The position numbers were made by a program, and so were the translations under genes. Of a DNA stretch of 9,286 nucleotides, positions 6,663 to 9,286 are shown one piece after another. The DNA is taken from assembly GCA_020216895.1 (NCBI GenBank), contig JAIWOM010000045.1, positions 1-9,286 of the forward strand, in the 5' to 3' direction. The stretch's first letter is position 1, and every line of letters begins with the position of its first letter. Below the pieces are notes generated by a model. It was not told the DNA's origin, ran no database searches, and was given only the letters and a program-made list of their open reading frames with translations. This stretch comes from Microcella sp. (GTDB taxonomy: Bacteria; Actinomycetota; Actinomycetes; Actinomycetales; Microbacteriaceae).

Positions 6663-7793
6663 TGGACGATCGGGCACCTTGACCAGGGACGGAATCGCAC
6701 GTTTCGCCAAGTCGAAATACTGCTCGTCCATCTCCACCCCGACAGACCTGTAGCCGACGGCTTCGGCCGCGGCGAGTGTGGAACCGGACCCGGCGAATGG
6801 ATCGAGGACGATACCTTCGCCCATTGGCAGGATCGCTCGCACAACTTGGCGAAGGAATGCTTGTGGCTTCAACGAAGGATGGTTAGCGATGAGACGTTCT
6901 CTTGCCTGAGTCGGGCTCGACCGGATTACGTCGCCGAAGGGTTGCTCGTCCGAAATGCGACGAAGCCCGCCCGTTCCATACCTGCGCAAATTCTGCGCAA
7001 CGGTGCCTTCGATGGGCTTCCTGAACAACAACCACGGCTCCCACTGAGAGCGAGGCATAACTGATACGTCCGGAAACTCGTCATGTGCGTTCTTCGGCCT
7101 ATCGCCTCCACGCATGGTTGAAACGAGACGGACGACCTCGCCCCGCCTCTCGAGCCCCGCGCTGTCGAGCGCGTACGCAACAAGGTGGCTTAGAAGTGGA
7201 TTGGCCGCTACCAGGACGTGTGCGCCCGGGACAAGCACCGGAAGAAGACGTTTGCCCAACAGTCCAAAGAATCTGCCCAACTCTTCCAACTCTGTCGATG
7301 ACAGAGTCGTGAATCGCGGCAACGGAGACCTAGTGTGGCCATCAAACGAAGGGGGTAGCCTCCAGTTGCCTCCGCGGCCCGCTCGAAGCTTTGCCTGTTC
7401 AAGTGGCGTGTACTCGACCAGTCCATATGGAGGGTCGGTGACAACACCATGGATCGAGTTCTTTGGCTGAGAGTCAAGCCATTCGAGAGAGTCACCGTGG
7501 AAGAGCTTGGCCCTTCCAAACTCGAATGGCTCATTGGAACCGACCACTGGCAGGAACTCAACGTCCCCGCTTGGCTCCTCGAGTGAGAGTCGGTACTTGC
7601 CCCGACTTAGACGCTCAAAGTCGCCGGGCGTGTTCGCCTGAAGATATGAGCGGATAGACGACGAGGGAGCAGGTCCACCGAACTGAAGCTCAAACCAGAG
7701 TTCGATGTCAGCGAGGGAAGCGCCGTCGATCCCGCGAGTCGACAGAAACGAGAAGATCGCGTCGCGGACCTGACCTGGTTGGAACCTAGTCAC
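6600..7793 (-). CDS. Site-specific DNA amino-methyltransferase, beta class, with N-terminal winged-helix-like domain
   Basis: Modification enzyme of the system, transferring a methyl group from S-adenosylmethionine to an amino group in DNA, probably N6-adenine given the DPPY motif. With GTG 7793 as residue 1 (397 aa), residues ~5-70 resemble a winged helix (VRDAIFSFLSTRG ... FERLSRGKYRLS). Motif IV TDPPYG is at 119-124, a variable target-recognition region follows, then the motif X-like NHPSLKP at 304-310 and motif I DPFAGSGST at 331-339. Motif IV before I defines the beta class. Three in-frame starts exist. ATG 7823 overlaps a TAAGAT box and has GGAGG 12 nt upstream; ATG 7799 has no space after the purine tract; GTG 7793 has AAAGGGGG exactly 6 nt upstream and is preferred. 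The longest form would be 407 aa. Confidence 0.92.
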   Translation of the reverse strand: MTRFQPGQVRDAIFSFLSTRGIDGASLADIELWFELQFGGPAPSSSIRSYLQANTPGDFERLSRGKYRLSLEEPSGDVEFLPVVGSNEPFEFGRAKLFHGDSLEWLDSQPKNSIHGVVTDPPYGLVEYTPLEQAKLRAGRGGNWRLPPSFDGHTRSPLPRFTTLSSTELEELGRFFGLLGKRLLPVLVPGAHVLVAANPLLSHLVAYALDSAGLERRGEVVRLVSTMRGGDRPKNAHDEFPDVSVMPRSQWEPWLLFRKPIEGTVAQNLRRYGTGGLRRISDEQPFGDVIRSSPTQARERLIANHPSLKPQAFLRQVVRAILPMGEGIVLDPFAGSGSTLAAAEAVGYRSVGVEMDEQYFDLAKRAIPSLVKVPDRPSTVEVDPAASQLVDPIAIEG

Positions 7794-7799
7794 TGCCAT

Positions 7800-7827
7800 C
7801 CCCCTTTGACGTCTAGACGTCATCTTA
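7800..7827 (-). promoter_or_regulatory. Methyltransferase -10 box, leader and ribosome binding site
   Basis: On the minus strand TAAGAT (7822-7827) is a good -10 box, which puts +1 near 7814-7815. AAAGGGGG (7800-7807) is a strong Shine-Dalgarno 6 nt before GTG 7793. The -35 position (TCAAAG) is poor, as is common for regulated promoters. The leader would be about 22 nt. Confidence 0.55.
7807..7822. promoter_or_regulatory. 16-bp perfect palindrome, candidate operator of the methyltransferase gene
   Basis: TGACGTCTAGACGTCA is perfectly self-complementary over 16 bases. It touches the -10 box, spans the predicted +1 and abuts the Shine-Dalgarno, the classic place for a repressor site. It contains two copies of GACGTC around a TCTAGA centre. 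The nearby protein most likely to bind it is the methyltransferase itself through its winged-helix-like N-terminus (inference). Confidence 0.65.
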
Positions 7828-8032
7828 ACTCAATACCTCCGACACTTTGAGGAAGACCCTCCGCAGGCCGGTCGAAATGTTGCGGCGAATGCGAACCACG
7901 GAAGGTTCCAGCGAACCTTCGCAGATATCCCCCGGCCAAGACCCATGGACCCTGAATCGGGGTTTCAAATCGGCCCGGGCTCCTCTGTTGACGACTGCCG
8001 TGGCGCTAGACCCAAGCCGTCGCTCAAGCCGA
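7828..8032. other. Intergenic region between methyltransferase and ATPase genes
   Basis: No coding region can be supported on either strand. It holds one perfect hairpin (7901-7920) and a gradual return from island to high-GC composition. A patch around 7955-7970 (GGGGTTTCAAATC) recalls a tRNA T-arm, but no cloverleaf can be drawn. The right border of the island must lie somewhere here. Confidence 0.5.
7901..7920. repeat. Perfect 8-bp hairpin
   Basis: GAAGGTTC (7901-7908) and GAACCTTC (7913-7920) pair perfectly around a CAGC loop. There is no T-run on the + side, so it is not a canonical intrinsic terminator. It could be a recombination or protein-binding site. Confidence 0.5.
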
Positions 8033-8059
8033 TTGGCCCATAGTCGGCGCGGCTATGAT
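8033..8059 (+). promoter_or_regulatory. ATPase promoter, leaderless type
   Basis: TATGAT (8054-8059) is a near-consensus -10 box ending 7 bases before GTG 8067; TTGGCC (8033-8038) is a possible -35 with a short 15-bp spacer. No Shine-Dalgarno precedes either GTG 8067 or the in-frame ATG 8055, which lies inside the -10 box. Confidence 0.6.
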
Positions 8060-8066
8060 CTGCCCC

Positions 8067-9286
8067 GTGAGCGCCCTGACACCCAGCCCGCTGAGCCTCA
8101 CCGAGGTGCGCGAGCGGCTCGCCCGCGGCGAGGGCAACGCCATGCCGAGCGACACCGGCCGCTCGTTCTGGCGCATCATGCAGGCGAACCTGTTCACGCT
8201 GTTCAACCTGATCGTCGGCGGCAGCTTCGCCCTGCTGCTGGTTCTCGGCTACTGGCAGGATGCCCTCTTCGGCTTCTTCGTCATCGCCAACGTCGTCATC
8301 GGCGTAGCCCAGGAGTTCCGCGCCAAGCTCACCCTCAGCCGTCTGGCCGTGCTCAACGCGCCGCGCGCGCGGGTGCTGCGCCGCGACGATGACGGCACGG
8401 AATCGCTGCACGAAGTGCGGGTCGCCGACGTCGTGCTCGACGACATCCTCGTGCTCTCCGCGGGCGACCAGGTCACCGCCGATGCCGTCGTGCTCGAGGC
8501 GAACGGGCTCGAGGTCGACGAATCCCTGCTCACCGGCGAGGCCGATGCGCTCGACGCGGCGGTCGGGCGCGAGCTGCTCTCGGGCTCGTCGATCGTCGGG
8601 GGCAGCGGGCTCGCGCGGGTCATCCGCGTCGGCGCCGACTCGTACGCCGCGCGCATCACGGCCGAGGCGAAGCAGTTCTCGCTGGTGAGCAGCGAGCTGC
8701 GCACCGGCATCGCGCGCATCATCACGTGGATCACCATCGCCCTCCTGCCGGTGGGCGCGATCGTCGTCAACGGGCAGATGCAGGCGGTCGGCGGCTGGGA
8801 GGTCGCCATCGCGACCGGCGCCTGGCGCGAGGCGGCGGTCGCCTCGGCCGCGAGCCTCATCGCGATGATCCCGCAGGGCCTGGTGTTCATGACGAGCGTC
8901 GCGCTCGCCGTCGGCGCGGTGAAGCTCGCCCGGCACGAGGTGCTGGTGCAGGAGCTCGCCGCGGTCGAGGGCCTCGCCCGCGTCGACATGCTCTGCCTCG
9001 ACAAGACGGGCACCCTGACCGAGGGGCGTTTGGTGCTCGACGGCGTCGAGACGATTGACGGCCACCGTCTGGCGTCGGCCGACGGGGTCGCTGCCAGTAC
9101 GCCCGCGGGGTGGGATGCGGCGCTCGGCCACTTCGCCGCCGATCGTGACGCGAACGCCACCGCGAAGGCCCTCGGCGAGCGGTTCGCCGCCGTCGCCAGC
9201 CTCGAGCTGACCGCGGCCGTGCCGTTCAGCTCGGCCCGCAAGTGGAGCGCCGCCGAGTTCCGCGACCCGCGCGCCGCCGGCAGCTG
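8067..9286 (+). CDS. CtpE-like P-type cation-translocating ATPase, 3' truncated
   Basis: The first 406 residues of a membrane P-type ATPase that couples ATP hydrolysis to cation transport. The sequence pattern is that of CtpE, the actinobacterial calcium-uptake ATPase. It has a short N-terminus, a first helix pair at about 42-60 and 65-82 (GFFVIANVVIGVAQEFRAK), an actuator domain with DESLLTGEAD (TGE at 156-158), and the M3/M4 region with MIPQGLVFMTS (267-277). The phosphorylation site is DKTGTLTE with Asp312, and PFSSARKWS (386-394) opens the nucleotide-binding domain. The M4 motif is PQGL where PEGL is usual in the P-type group. The gene runs off the window and lacks its hinge and C-terminal helices. 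GTG 8067 is preferred because a -10 box ends 7 bases upstream; ATG 8055 would add four residues but overlaps that box. Confidence 0.92.
   Translation, partial: MSALTPSPLSLTEVRERLARGEGNAMPSDTGRSFWRIMQANLFTLFNLIVGGSFALLLVLGYWQDALFGFFVIANVVIGVAQEFRAKLTLSRLAVLNAPRARVLRRDDDGTESLHEVRVADVVLDDILVLSAGDQVTADAVVLEANGLEVDESLLTGEADALDAAVGRELLSGSSIVGGSGLARVIRVGADSYAARITAEAKQFSLVSSELRTGIARIITWITIALLPVGAIVVNGQMQAVGGWEVAIATGAWREAAVASAASLIAMIPQGLVFMTSVALAVGAVKLARHEVLVQELAAVEGLARVDMLCLDKTGTLTEGRLVLDGVETIDGHRLASADGVAASTPAGWDAALGHFAADRDANATAKALGERFAAVASLELTAAVPFSSARKWSAAEFRDPRAAGS

Larger units (their letters stand above)
5903..8050. other. Lower-GC restriction-modification island (approximate borders)
   Basis: From just after the purL stop to shortly before the ATPase promoter, base composition drops to about 53% G+C in a sampled row against about 73% in a purL row. 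Codon use changes with it (TTG, AGA, ACT and AAT become common), and the GGATGC/GCATCC hexamer frequent on both sides is absent. The segment contains only an endonuclease and its methyltransferase. No integrase, transposase, flanking direct repeat or complete tRNA is visible, so the mode of arrival is unknown. The borders are uncertain by about 100 bp on each side. Confidence 0.75.

Noticed and set aside
7901..7920. Hairpin as an intrinsic terminator
   Set aside because: No T-run follows on either strand, and no gene ends near it.
7950..7985. A tRNA-like T-arm (GGGGTTTCAAATC) as a possible attachment site
   Set aside because: The flanks do not pair as T-stem or acceptor stem, no anticodon or D-arm can be placed upstream, and no second copy is visible at the left border.
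7988..8012. TTGACG ... TAGACC as the ATPase promoter
   Set aside because: The spacer is only 13 bp; TATGAT at 8054-8059 with a 7-nt gap to GTG is much better.
7965..9131. A 388-codon minus-strand frame over the ATPase start
   Set aside because: Antisense shadow; the + frame carries the TGE, DKTGT and PFSSARKWS motifs of a P-type ATPase.
1..9286. CRISPR arrays, riboswitches, rRNA, complete tRNA, insertion sequences
   Set aside because: No regularly spaced repeats, conserved RNA cores, terminal inverted repeats or transposase motifs were found by eye.

Overview
The window is a high-GC (sampled rows about 70-73% G+C) chromosomal piece from an actinobacterium. Microbacteriaceae is the best guess. 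The reasons are the purS-purQ-DUF3817 order, the CtpE-type ATPase, the dominance of GTG starts, TANNNT boxes placed 6-7 nt before start codons (the leaderless-mRNA layout), and a recurrent GGATGC/GCATCC hexamer. The first ~34 bases are not genomic: they match the Illumina TruSeq adapter with a few errors, so the left end is a raw contig end.

Layout. Bases 35-591 hold a P-loop kinase of the uridine kinase/YggC type, cut at its N-terminus. A purine operon follows on + (purS 678-935, purQ 935-1630, a DUF3817 membrane protein 1635-2132). Meeting it head-on with no gap is a minus-strand pair: an MscS-family channel (2133-3344) and, just upstream of it, an untracked 29-residue single-pass membrane peptide (3363-3452). 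That pair diverges from purL (3521-5902) across a 68-bp region with an 8-bp inverted repeat over two mirrored TAGGCT boxes. PurS, PurQ and PurL together form FGAM synthase, step four of de novo purine synthesis, although purL is here separated from purSQ.

Bases ~5903 to ~8050 are different in composition (about 53% G+C in a sampled row) and lack the GGATGC signature. They carry a compact two-gene type II restriction-modification system: a PD-(D/E)XK endonuclease of unrecognised specificity (6060-6662, +) and a beta-class DNA amino-methyltransferase with an N-terminal winged-helix-like domain (6600-7793, -), convergent and overlapping by 63 bp at their 3' ends. No separate controller gene is visible. 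Instead a perfect 16-bp palindrome sits over the predicted methyltransferase +1, next to a TAAGAT box, and a 10-bp palindrome sits over the endonuclease start codon. This suggests the methyltransferase regulates itself, and is the most interesting part of the window.

The window ends inside a CtpE-like P-type cation ATPase (8067 onward, +), with a PQGL motif where the usual M4 motif is PEGL.
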